This document shows positions 17,334 through 24,976 of a stretch of 64,000 bases of DNA, one piece after another; the first letter of the stretch is position 1, and every line of letters begins with the position of its first letter. This DNA comes from JAMXLO01 sp963696645 (GTDB lineage: Bacteria; Pseudomonadota; Alphaproteobacteria; Acetobacterales; Acetobacteraceae). Where the stretch lies: contig CAVOKY010000007.1 of NCBI GenBank assembly GCA_963696645.1, positions 248,001 through 312,000 of the forward strand, in the 5' to 3' direction. The position numbers and the translations under genes were made by a program. The notes below the pieces were generated by a model. The model was given only the letters and a program-made list of their open reading frames with translations. It was not told where the DNA came from and did no database searches.

Positions 17334-18368
17334 TCAGTGTCCAGCCGCCTTGGCACGCCGCGTGGCTGCAAGGCGTTCGGCGTAGTCGATCGCCTCGATC
17401 AGGCTTTCTTCGTTGGCGATGCCCTTGCCGGCGATGTCGAACGCGGTGCCGTGATCGACCGAGGTACGGATCACCGGCAACCCCAGCGTGATGTTCACGC
17501 CGGACAGCGCGCGCCAGGTCCCGGTGGCGGGATCGACATCGAAGCCCAGCAGCTTGACCGGGATGTGTCCCTGGTCGTGGTACATTGCCACCACCGCGTC
17601 GAACTGGCGGGCGCGAAGCTTGACGAACACGGTGTCGCCGGGGACCGGCCCGGTTATGTCCAGCCCCTCAGTTCGGCACTGTTCCACCACCGGTGTGGTG
17701 ATCTCGATGTCCTGCCGCCCGAACAGGCCGCCCTCGCCGGCATGCGGATTGAGTGCGGCGACCGCCACGCGGGGCTGCGGAATGCCGAGGTCGCGTACCG
17801 CCTGATATGTGGCGTCGATGGTGCGGCGCAGACGTTCCGGCGTCAGCAGGCGCGGCACGTCGGCCAGCGCGACATGGGTGGTGACGTGGCCGACGCGCAT
17901 GTCGCCGTGCGCCAGCAGCATGATGGAACCGGGCGTTTTGGTCAGCGCGGAGAGCATGTCGGTGTGGCCGGCATAGTGGTAGCCGGCGAGGTTCAGCGCC
18001 TCCTTGTTGAGCGGCGCCGTGACGATGGCGTCGATCCGTCCGGCCAGCGCGAGCTCGACAGCACACGCCACAGCGAGATAGGCGAAGCGGCCCGCCTCGG
18101 GCGCGATCTGGCCGAAGCGGATGTTTCCGGCTTCCTCGCCGGCGGCGAGAAAACCGAGCGGTGCGTCGGCGGTCTCGGAAAACTCCAGCGTCTCGTGCAG
18201 CAGCGCGCGCGCTGAATGAAGCGCCGATCGGTGGCCGATCACCAGAAGGCGCAGATCGCCGGCGTCGAGGCGCGGCTTCAGGCGGCGGCACGCCTTGACG
18301 ATGATCTCCGGCCCCACGCCGGCCGGATCGCCCATGGTGATCGCGAGCCGCGGCGTCGTGTCGGTCAC
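17334..18368 (-). CDS. PdxA-family 4-phospho-hydroxyacid dehydrogenase (probably catabolic PdxA2 type)
   Basis: 344 residues; NAD-dependent oxidative decarboxylase of 4-phosphorylated C4 hydroxyacids. Metal-site histidines are visible in GHTDML, MYHDQGHIPVK and SVDHGTAFDIAGKG, and the start ITMGDPAGVGPEI is canonical. Its partners (DUF1537 kinase, LtnD-like dehydrogenase) argue for the PdxA2 role in D-threonate/D-erythronate catabolism, giving dihydroxyacetone phosphate, rather than vitamin B6 synthesis. The start overlaps the LLM gene stop by 4 bp, showing tight coupling. Subfamily is inferred from context. Confidence 0.9.
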   Translation of the reverse strand: MTDTTPRLAITMGDPAGVGPEIIVKACRRLKPRLDAGDLRLLVIGHRSALHSARALLHETLEFSETADAPLGFLAAGEEAGNIRFGQIAPEAGRFAYLAVACAVELALAGRIDAIVTAPLNKEALNLAGYHYAGHTDMLSALTKTPGSIMLLAHGDMRVGHVTTHVALADVPRLLTPERLRRTIDATYQAVRDLGIPQPRVAVAALNPHAGEGGLFGRQDIEITTPVVEQCRTEGLDITGPVPGDTVFVKLRARQFDAVVAMYHDQGHIPVKLLGFDVDPATGTWRALSGVNITLGLPVIRTSVDHGTAFDIAGKGIANEESLIEAIDYAERLAATRRAKAAGH

Positions 18369-19264
18369 AGCACGTCCGCCACGGCGTCATGGAACCGGCG
18401 CAGCGCGGCCAGGTGATCGGCCACCGTGCGGCCGGGAATGCGTTTGTGATGGCGGCGTCCGAACGCGGTGAACAGCGTCAGGTGCGACACACCGGCGCGC
18501 TGCCAGAACCTCGCTTCGTCACGCCACTCGGCTTCGGTACCGGCGCCGCAGGACATCCACACCTCGATACCGATCCTTGCCGGATCGCGCCCTGCCTGCG
18601 CGGTGAGCCGGCGAAGTTTGTCGAATTCCGCCAGTGCGGTATCGCCGGGCGGATAGGCGTTCATGATCCAGCCGTCGCCCAATGTGGCGATGCGCTCCAG
18701 CGTCTGGTCCACGTTGCCGCCGAACCAGACGGGGATTTTGCGATTGACCGGCAGCGGGTTGATGCCGGCGTCCTCGATGGTGTGCCACTTGCCCTTGAAT
18801 GTGACGTGCGGTTCGGCCCACAGCGCCTGCATCACCTGCACCTGCTCGGCCGAACGCCGGCCGCGGTTGGTGAAATTCTCGTTCAGGCCGGTGAACTCGA
18901 CCGGGTTCCAGCCCACGCCGACACCCAGGCGGAAGCGGCCGCCGCACAGCACGTCGAGGCTGGCTGCCTGTTTCGCTACCAGCACCGCCTGGCGCTGCGC
19001 CAGGATCAGCACCTGGGTGGAGAATTCGGTGGTCTGACGGCAGATTCCGGCCAGGAAGCCGAAGGCGACGAACGGATCGTGGAACAGATCGGCGGAGGAG
19101 TTGCGGTCGCCCCACTCGGGACGGTTGGCGGCGTTCACGCCGAGTACGTGATCGGGCAGTCCCAGGTTGGTGTAGCCAATCGCTTCCGCCGCCTGGGCGA
19201 AGTCACGCAGCACGGTGGGTTCGCCGCCGATGTCGGTCAGCGGCAACATCACGCCCAGTCGCAT
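18365..19264 (-). CDS. LLM-class flavin-dependent oxidoreductase
   Basis: 299 residues with a luciferase-like TIM barrel: MRLGVMLPLTDIGG, GLPDHVLG, LDVLCGGRFRLGVGVGW and VWFGGNVDQTLERIA are typical of the F420/FMN-dependent group. ATG 19264 is preferred over 19276 because GGAGG lies 5 bp upstream and it overlaps the DUF1537 stop (TGATG). It lies inside an acid-sugar cluster, an unusual neighbour; it could oxidise the substrate or a by-product. The cofactor cannot be told from sequence alone. Confidence 0.85.
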   Translation of the reverse strand: MRLGVMLPLTDIGGEPTVLRDFAQAAEAIGYTNLGLPDHVLGVNAANRPEWGDRNSSADLFHDPFVAFGFLAGICRQTTEFSTQVLILAQRQAVLVAKQAASLDVLCGGRFRLGVGVGWNPVEFTGLNENFTNRGRRSAEQVQVMQALWAEPHVTFKGKWHTIEDAGINPLPVNRKIPVWFGGNVDQTLERIATLGDGWIMNAYPPGDTALAEFDKLRRLTAQAGRDPARIGIEVWMSCGAGTEAEWRDEARFWQRAGVSHLTLFTAFGRRHHKRIPGRTVADHLAALRRFHDAVADVL

Positions 19265-20346
19265 CAAAGCCTCCATGGTTGGCTGCCTGGTCTATAGCAC
19301 GTTGGCGGTAGCACGTTGGCGGTTTGCAGCAGGCGTTGCAGGAAGCCGGCATCGCCGAACGCGCCCGATTTGGAGATCAGGCGCTGGCCGTCCCAGGCGC
19401 CGCCGCGCAGGATCGAGGTCGGAACGCCGGGTTCGATCTCGCCATCGACGTCGAGGTGGGTCACGCCCAGCACGTCGCACAGGTGGCGCAGCGTCTCGCC
19501 GCCGGTGACGAACAGGGTGCCGGGTCGGCCGATCGAGCCAAGCAAGGCGGCGAAGTGCGCGGTGATGATGCGGCATGCCGCATTGCGCGGCGTGGCAGCG
19601 GGAAGATCGATGGTCACCACCGCCGCGCCATCCGCGAGCTGCCGTGCGATCCGGGTTGACTGATCCAGCGGCAGACGCCGGTGCAGATTTGCAACTGCGG
19701 GAAGCTGCCTGGCCGACATCGGATGGTCGGTGCCGATCAGTCCCAGGATCGGGCCCGGCAGATCGGGTTTGGCCACCGGCAGCCGGCCGGCCAGTGCGCC
19801 GGCAAGACCGGCGGTTCCACACCACAGGACACGTCCCGGCAGGGCGAAGCCCTGGGCCACGATGTCGTCGAGGTCCGCGTCGGTTTCCGCATCGCGCGGG
19901 CACAGGTCGATGCCGTGTTGCAGCAGGGTTGCCCGGAGATCGACGCCCGTGTCGCACCAGCTATCGCCCATGCGAACCAGTTGCCGGCCATCGCGCGTGA
20001 TGCGGCCCTGGAGCGGGAAGGCCGGCGCAAGGATGCAGTGGTCGAAGTTGATCGCGCATGCGGCGAGTTCCGCGGCGACGTGTCCGCGCAGCAGGCTGTC
20101 GATCTTCTTGAATGCCGGATCACCGTGTTCCAGCAACGGTGCGAGATGTGCGATCGCTGCGCTCGCATCGTCTGCGGACAGGTCCCGCGTCGCGCTGTCG
20201 ATCGCCAGGGATTGCCCCGAGATGGCGGCCGGGCGCCAGGTCGTTGCAATCGGACCGGTCAGCGGCACGAAGCGGGCGGCGCTGTCGAGCGCGCCGGTCA
20301 GGTCATCGGCCAGCAGACGCAGACGGGTCGGACTTCCGTGTCGCAC
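19264..20346 (-). CDS. DUF1537 four-carbon acid-sugar kinase
   Basis: About 360 residues from a GTG that shares a base with the upstream stop (TAGTG). N-terminal substrate domain begins RLRLLADDLTGALDSAARF; the C-terminal nucleotide domain carries FVTGGETLRHL and DGEIEPGVP. DUF1537 proteins phosphorylate D-threonate, D-erythronate or 2-oxo-tetronate at C4 (OtnK, DtnK and DenK families). Between an LtnD-like dehydrogenase and a PdxA, both a 2-oxo-tetronate and a tetronate route are possible. The long open frame upstream (to 20787) is antisense noise. Confidence 0.88.
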   Translation of the reverse strand: MRHGSPTRLRLLADDLTGALDSAARFVPLTGPIATTWRPAAISGQSLAIDSATRDLSADDASAAIAHLAPLLEHGDPAFKKIDSLLRGHVAAELAACAINFDHCILAPAFPLQGRITRDGRQLVRMGDSWCDTGVDLRATLLQHGIDLCPRDAETDADLDDIVAQGFALPGRVLWCGTAGLAGALAGRLPVAKPDLPGPILGLIGTDHPMSARQLPAVANLHRRLPLDQSTRIARQLADGAAVVTIDLPAATPRNAACRIITAHFAALLGSIGRPGTLFVTGGETLRHLCDVLGVTHLDVDGEIEPGVPTSILRGGAWDGQRLISKSGAFGDAGFLQRLLQTANVLPPTCYRPGSQPWRL

Positions 20347-21239
20347 TATCGCGTTTTCGGCATCTCGAATCCGGCGCTGCGTTCGACGAAGCGGACGATG
20401 CCGGTCAGGTCCGTATTCTCCGAATCGGCGAAGATCGCATGCTTGAACAACAGACGCGTCGCCTGGCACACCCACATCGGCACGCCGAGGTCCTCGCCCT
20501 GTTCGATCGCCAGATCGATGTCCTTCATCAGGATGTGCAGTGCCGCACCGTAGTTGAAGTCGCGGCTCAGTACGGCTCGGGGAAACATCGTCTGCGTTGC
20601 GGTGTTGTTGCCGGTGCCGGCGTTGATCGCGCGCAGCATCACTTCGGGGTCCAGTCCGGCCTTGGCGCCCATGACGAAGGCTTCCGATGTTGCGGCCAGC
20701 GCCACGGCGCACAGGACGTTGTTGGTGAGCTTCAGTACCTGCGCCGCACCGGGCTTGTCGCCGGCGACGGTGAGCGTCGGTCCCCATAGCGACAGCAGCG
20801 GGCGCACGGTTTCGATTGCGGCAGGATCGCCCGAGACCATGACCGATAGCGTGCCGGCGCGCGCACCGACCGGGCCGCCGGAGATCGGGCTGTCCACGAT
20901 GGTGACGCCCTTGACGGCCATTGCCGCCTCGATCTCACGAATGAACGGGACGCCGACAGTGCAGGTGTTGATCAGGATTTTCAGCGCGGTGCCGTTCAAC
21001 AGGCCGTTCTCTTCGAAAACGACCGAGCGGAAGGCGGCCAGGGTGGGGAGGGAGACGATGACCACCGCGTGGCGGTCGGCCAATTCCTTCGGCGATGCGG
21101 CTCGCCTGGCCTGGCGGTTGAGCAGCGGGCGCATTGCGGCCTCGTTGATGTCGAGGATGCTGAGATCGTGGCCGCCATCAAGCAGCTTTTCCGCCATTGG
21201 CTGGCCCATTGCGCCAACTCCGAGAAATCCGGCGTCCAT
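20346..21239 (-). CDS. NAD-binding beta-hydroxyacid dehydrogenase (HIBADH/L-threonate dehydrogenase-like)
   Basis: 297 residues. Starts MDAGFLGVGAMGQPMAEKLL (GxGxxG Rossmann), with the substrate-site motif SPISGGPVGARAGTLSVMVSG and the catalytic Lys in VLKLTNNVLCAV. These match 3-hydroxyisobutyrate/tartronate semialdehyde/L-threonate dehydrogenases. A GGGAGG ribosome site precedes ATG 21239. Next to DUF1537, LtnD function (oxidation of L-threonate at C2) is the leading guess; tartronate semialdehyde reduction is the alternative. Confidence 0.88.
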   Translation of the reverse strand: MDAGFLGVGAMGQPMAEKLLDGGHDLSILDINEAAMRPLLNRQARRAASPKELADRHAVVIVSLPTLAAFRSVVFEENGLLNGTALKILINTCTVGVPFIREIEAAMAVKGVTIVDSPISGGPVGARAGTLSVMVSGDPAAIETVRPLLSLWGPTLTVAGDKPGAAQVLKLTNNVLCAVALAATSEAFVMGAKAGLDPEVMLRAINAGTGNNTATQTMFPRAVLSRDFNYGAALHILMKDIDLAIEQGEDLGVPMWVCQATRLLFKHAIFADSENTDLTGIVRFVERSAGFEMPKTR

Positions 21240-21280
21240 TAGTTGCCTCCCTGGTTGCAGCACGGCAGCGTGGCGCAAGG

Positions 21281-21409
21281 AAGGTTCCACGCAAAGAGCG
21301 CCAAGGGGCGCAAAGGTCGCCAAGAAGGATTCGATGCGCTTCGCGCGAAACTCCGTTTTCAAATGCTTCGCGAGCTTTGCGCCCCTTGGCGATCTTTGCG
21401 TGGAACCTT
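21281..21409. repeat. Long inverted repeat inside the catabolic cluster
   Basis: Two arms of about 40 bp, starting AAGGTTCCACGCAAAGAGCG at 21281 and mirrored at 21370-21409 with about three mismatches, flank a 50-bp centre. It lies between the LtnD-like and 2-hydroxyacid dehydrogenase genes. It could form a stable hairpin acting as attenuator, mRNA end stabiliser or MITE-like insertion. Confidence 0.85.
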
Positions 21410-21433
21410 GCAGACGCCGCCAGATGCCACGGC

Positions 21434-22366
21434 TCATACCACGCGATGCAGCAATGTCTCGCCAGCAGCGAGCCGGCGACAATTCTCCGCGGCCAGTATG
21501 AAGCTGCGTTCGAACGTGCCGGTGGTCAGCCAGGCAATGTGCGGTGTCAGCACGACGTTAGGCAGCGTGAACAGCACATCCGTGGGGTCGGGCGGTTCAT
21601 GCACGAACACATCGAGCCCCGCTGCCGCGAGCTTGCCGCTGGACAGCGCGTCAGTCAGCGCGACCTGGTCCACCAGTCCGCCACGCGCCGTGTTGATCAG
21701 GATCGCGCCCGGCTTCATCCGCGCCAGTGCGGCTTTATCGATCAGTGATTCTGTTTCAGCGGTCAGCGGCACATGCAGGCTGACGATGTCGGCTTCCGAC
21801 AGCAACGCATCGAGCGGGCGCCACTCAGGCAGCGTATCGGTCAACGGTTGACGCGTGGTGTAGAGCAGCTTGCAGCCCAGCGCGATCAGCACCGGTGCGA
21901 GCAAACGCGGGATGGCGCCGTAGCCGACCAGGCCGATGACGCGCCCGCCGAGCTCGCCGATGCCGTCCTGCAGTACGGGATCCGACCACGTGCCGGCGCG
22001 CAGCGATGCATCGAAGCGCGGCAGGCGGCGCAGCGTCGCCAGCATCAGTGCCAATGTCAGCTCGGCCACGGCGCGCGAATTCGTGCCGGGCAGATTGCAG
22101 ACGGGAATCCCGCGTGTCTTGGCTGCATCGAGGTCGATGGTGTTCACGCCGACGCCGATCTTCTGGATCAGCGTCAGCTTCGGTGCGGCGGCAATCATCT
22201 CGGCGGTGCAGCGCTTAAGCACATGCCAGAGGACGTCGGTGTCCGGCAGGAGGCGCGCGAGCAATGTGTCATCGGTCTCAGGGCAGGCGGTGATGTGGAG
22301 AGCTGGGACGGCGGCCAGTCGCGCCGCGAGATCCGGTCCGGCAGTGTTGTGGAACAGCACATTCAT
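21434..22366 (-). CDS. D-2-hydroxyacid dehydrogenase
   Basis: 310 residues from ATG 22366, which has AAGGA about 10 bp upstream. Catalytic residues are visible: Arg in NTARGGLVDQ, Glu in FVHEPPDP and His in LTPHIAWLT. The nucleotide loop reads GLVGYGAIPRLL, with Pro in place of the final Gly of GxGxxG. Likely reduces a 2-oxoacid (hydroxypyruvate, glyoxylate or a tetronate derivative) or the reverse. Upstream in-frame ATGs at 22399 and 22411 fall inside a palindromic repeat, so I reject them. Confidence 0.87.
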   Translation of the reverse strand: MNVLFHNTAGPDLAARLAAVPALHITACPETDDTLLARLLPDTDVLWHVLKRCTAEMIAAAPKLTLIQKIGVGVNTIDLDAAKTRGIPVCNLPGTNSRAVAELTLALMLATLRRLPRFDASLRAGTWSDPVLQDGIGELGGRVIGLVGYGAIPRLLAPVLIALGCKLLYTTRQPLTDTLPEWRPLDALLSEADIVSLHVPLTAETESLIDKAALARMKPGAILINTARGGLVDQVALTDALSSGKLAAAGLDVFVHEPPDPTDVLFTLPNVVLTPHIAWLTTGTFERSFILAAENCRRLAAGETLLHRVV

Positions 22367-22394
22367 CGGCGCGGTGTCCTTGGGGAGTGCTGTC

Positions 22395-22491
22395 GTCATT
22401 GCGGCGACCACGCAATGCCGTGGGAAGTAGGCATGGTCTGGCTCAACTCACTGGCGGGAGATTGCTGCGTCGCTGCGCTCCTCGCAATGAC
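22395..22491. repeat. Palindromic dispersed element with GTCATTGCG/CGCAATGAC ends
   Basis: Begins GTCATTGCGGCG and ends GCTCCTCGCAATGAC, with an internal GAGATTGCTGCGTCGCTGCG. The same end pair bounds 29694-29922 and 59593-59668. It fills the gap between the hydroxyacid dehydrogenase and enolase-like genes. MITE- or REP-like; no coding capacity. Confidence 0.75.
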
Positions 22492-22534
22492 TGGGGGGCG
22501 GGGCCGCATTGGATACCGGCGACAATGGACCTGG

Positions 22535-23824
22535 CTAACGGCGCGTGCGTCCCATCATCGTGCCGCCGGCGAAGCGTGCGCGGGCGCCTAACGCTTCCTC
22601 GACGCGGAGTGCCTCGTTCCACTTGGCCATGCGCTCGCTTCGGGCGAAACTGCCGACCTTGAGCTGGCCGACACCCCAGCCGACCGCGAGATGCACGATC
22701 GTCACGTCCTCGGTTTCGCCGGAGCGTGCCGAAATGACACCGGCGAAGCCGGTTTGCTGCGCCGCCTGCCACGCCTGGTAGGTCTCGGTCAGCGTGCCGC
22801 GCTGGTTGGGCTTCAGCAGCACCGCGTTGGCCGCGCCGCGTAACGCCGCTTCGCGCACGCGCGATGCCTGCGTCACCAGGAAATCGTCGCCGATCACCTG
22901 CACGCGCTCGCCCACTTCGTGGGTGAACGCAGCGAACCCGAGATCATCGTCTTCCGCCAGAGGGTCCTCGATCGAAACGATAGGATACCGCGTGATCCAG
23001 CCGGTCAGCAGCTTGATCATGCCGTCGCTGTCCAACTCCTTGTCCTCCAGCGCCAGCTTGTATTTGCCGCCGCGTCCGAATTCCGACGCGGCGACGTCGA
23101 GTGCGATGGCAACCTGGCTGCCGGGCGCGTAGCCGGCGCGTTCGATCGCGCGGACGAGCGTTTCCAGCGCCTGCTCGTTGGTATCGAAGGCCGGCCACCA
23201 GCCGCCTTCATCGGCGACGCCTGCGAGCGTGCCGGCTTCCTTCATCAGGGCGCCGGCGGCACGGTAGACTTCCGCGGTCCAATCCAAAGCCTGCGCGAAG
23301 CTTTCCGCCGCAGGGCAGACGATGAGGAAATCCTGGATGTCGACGCGCCGTCCGGCATGCGCGCCTCCGCCGAAGATCTGGATTTGCGGCAGTGGCATCA
23401 GATGGCAGTCGGGTCCGCCGAGGTAGCGGTACAGCGGCTGGCCGGCGGCGGCGGCGGCAGCGTGCGCGGCGGCCATCGACACGGCGACCACCGCGTTGGC
23501 GCCGAGGCGCGACTTGCTGGGCGTGCCGTCGAGCTCGATCAGCCTGCGGTCCACGGCGCCTTGGTCGGCGGCATCGATGCCACTGACGGCACGGGCGATT
23601 TCGCCGTTCACGTGTGCGATGGCGCGTGTCACGTCGTAGCCGCCGAACGCCTCGCCGCCATCGCGCAAATCGAGCGCCTCACCGGTGCCTGTCGAGGCGC
23701 CGGCCGGGGCGATGGCGCGGCCGACGCCGCCGCCTTCCAGCAGGACTTCGGCTTCGACGGTGGGACGGCCGCGGCTGTCCCATACACGGCGGCCATGCAC
23801 GAAGGCGATGCTAGTATCGGTCAT
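22535..23824 (-). CDS. Enolase-superfamily paralogue with altered active site
   Basis: 429 residues, full enolase length and fold signatures (GASTGTGEALDLRD, ADEGGWWP, SIEDPLAEDD, GETEDVTI). Acidic metal ligands D243, E286 and D313 and lysines K338 and K389 are present. However, the catalytic region QEF reads Q164-D165-F166, the loop HADNN reads HAGRR, and the invariant SHRSGE motif reads S365-A366-R367, losing the His. So it is probably not a housekeeping 2-phosphoglycerate enolase but dehydrates a related phosphorylated acid. It overlaps the upstream kinase gene by 4 bp (ATGA). Confidence 0.9.
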   Translation of the reverse strand: MTDTSIAFVHGRRVWDSRGRPTVEAEVLLEGGGVGRAIAPAGASTGTGEALDLRDGGEAFGGYDVTRAIAHVNGEIARAVSGIDAADQGAVDRRLIELDGTPSKSRLGANAVVAVSMAAAHAAAAAAGQPLYRYLGGPDCHLMPLPQIQIFGGGAHAGRRVDIQDFLIVCPAAESFAQALDWTAEVYRAAGALMKEAGTLAGVADEGGWWPAFDTNEQALETLVRAIERAGYAPGSQVAIALDVAASEFGRGGKYKLALEDKELDSDGMIKLLTGWITRYPIVSIEDPLAEDDDLGFAAFTHEVGERVQVIGDDFLVTQASRVREAALRGAANAVLLKPNQRGTLTETYQAWQAAQQTGFAGVISARSGETEDVTIVHLAVGWGVGQLKVGSFARSERMAKWNEALRVEEALGARARFAGGTMMGRTRR

Positions 23825-24828
23825 GCGGCTAACTCCTGCGCCCAGGTTTGGCGGACGAAGCCAAGCTGATCGACCGGTGCGGCGAGCAATGCGCGCGCGG
23901 TGCGTCGTACCCGGTTCTTGTCCGCCTCTGCGGTGATGTACTCGACCGGCGACTTGCCATCCACCCTGGCGAGGAACAGCCCCGGCAGGAGATGGGCGGC
24001 GCGGGCTTCCAGTTCGCCGGGCGGCTCCCAATCAACTTGGGCGCGGTAGGTATTCGCCAGGGCATCGAAGCAGGCGAGGAAGCCGGCTGTGGCGGACGGT
24101 GTCCAGACACATTTCAGCAACAGGTGGTTGAGGCAGAAGGCGAGATCGAACGCCGGATCGCCCCACCAGGCACATTCGGCGTCGAGGAACACCGGACCGT
24201 GTGGCCCGCGCAGGATGTTCTTCGGGCTGACATCGCCGTGCACCAGGGCGCGCCTGTTGGCCTGCGTGGTGGTGACGAGATGCGCGAGTTGCGATGCGAG
24301 GTCGGGGTGTGCGCGGGCCGTGGCGACCAGGTAGGGTTCCAGGCGGATGTCGTAGAAGATCTGATCGGTGGGGAATTCTGTCGCAGTGGTGGCATCTGCG
24401 GCGGTGGTGGCGTGGATGCGCGCGAGGCTGGCGGCGACCTGGGCTGCGAAGGCCGGATCGGCACCGCCGTCGCGCAGTTGTGTTTTCCAGAGCGGGTGGT
24501 TGTCGGGCGGCAGGAACTGCATCGCCAGGGTGCCGGAGGCTTCGTCCAGGCCGAGAAGCATCGGTGCGGAACCGGGGGTGGCGGCGTTGGCGCGCCGCAT
24601 CCAGCGTGCCTCGTAGCGATTTCGCTCGACCGGTGCGTGCCAGTCGGCAGCAACGCGCAGCTTCGCCAGCGCGCGCTTCACGCAGATCGGGCCAGCGGGA
24701 AGCTCGATGCGCCAGATGTCCGATGAAACGCCGCCGGTGAGCCGTTCGCCGGTTGGCCCGATGCCCGGCGCGAGCAGGCGCATGTGGCGGAGGGCGTCGA
24801 GGATTTCGCTGGGCGGAGGTTCACGCAT
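23821..24828 (-). CDS. Aminoglycoside-phosphotransferase-fold small-molecule kinase
   Basis: 335 residues. The Brenner-type catalytic loop is LVHGDVSPKNILRG and the metal motif FLDAECAWWGDPAFDLAF; the N-lobe has GGVSSDIWRI and an invariant-Lys candidate in CVKRAL. Such kinases act on choline, homoserine, fructosamine, hydroxyacids and others. First gene of the cluster and translationally coupled to the enolase paralogue, so it probably makes that enzyme's phosphorylated substrate. Antibiotic resistance seems unlikely in this context. Substrate unknown. Confidence 0.85.
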   Translation of the reverse strand: MREPPPSEILDALRHMRLLAPGIGPTGERLTGGVSSDIWRIELPAGPICVKRALAKLRVAADWHAPVERNRYEARWMRRANAATPGSAPMLLGLDEASGTLAMQFLPPDNHPLWKTQLRDGGADPAFAAQVAASLARIHATTAADATTATEFPTDQIFYDIRLEPYLVATARAHPDLASQLAHLVTTTQANRRALVHGDVSPKNILRGPHGPVFLDAECAWWGDPAFDLAFCLNHLLLKCVWTPSATAGFLACFDALANTYRAQVDWEPPGELEARAAHLLPGLFLARVDGKSPVEYITAEADKNRVRRTARALLAAPVDQLGFVRQTWAQELAA

Positions 24829-24976
24829 ACCCCGTCATTGGGAGAAGCGGAGCGGTGATGCAATCCCCTCGTCCCGGGTTGGCGGAAGACCTGCTTGCGG
24901 TGGCCATGCCGGGTGACGCCGCTGCCGCTGTGCACCATATTGCTGGCGTGACAGAAACGGGTGCCTTGCCCGATGG

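Noticed and set aside
22535..23824. Housekeeping enolase
   Set aside because: Conserved catalytic residues are changed and the gene lies in a catabolic cluster, not with pyrG or other usual neighbours.
23821..24828. Aminoglycoside resistance gene
   Set aside because: The kinase fold alone is not enough; it is translationally coupled to metabolic genes, with no resistance context.
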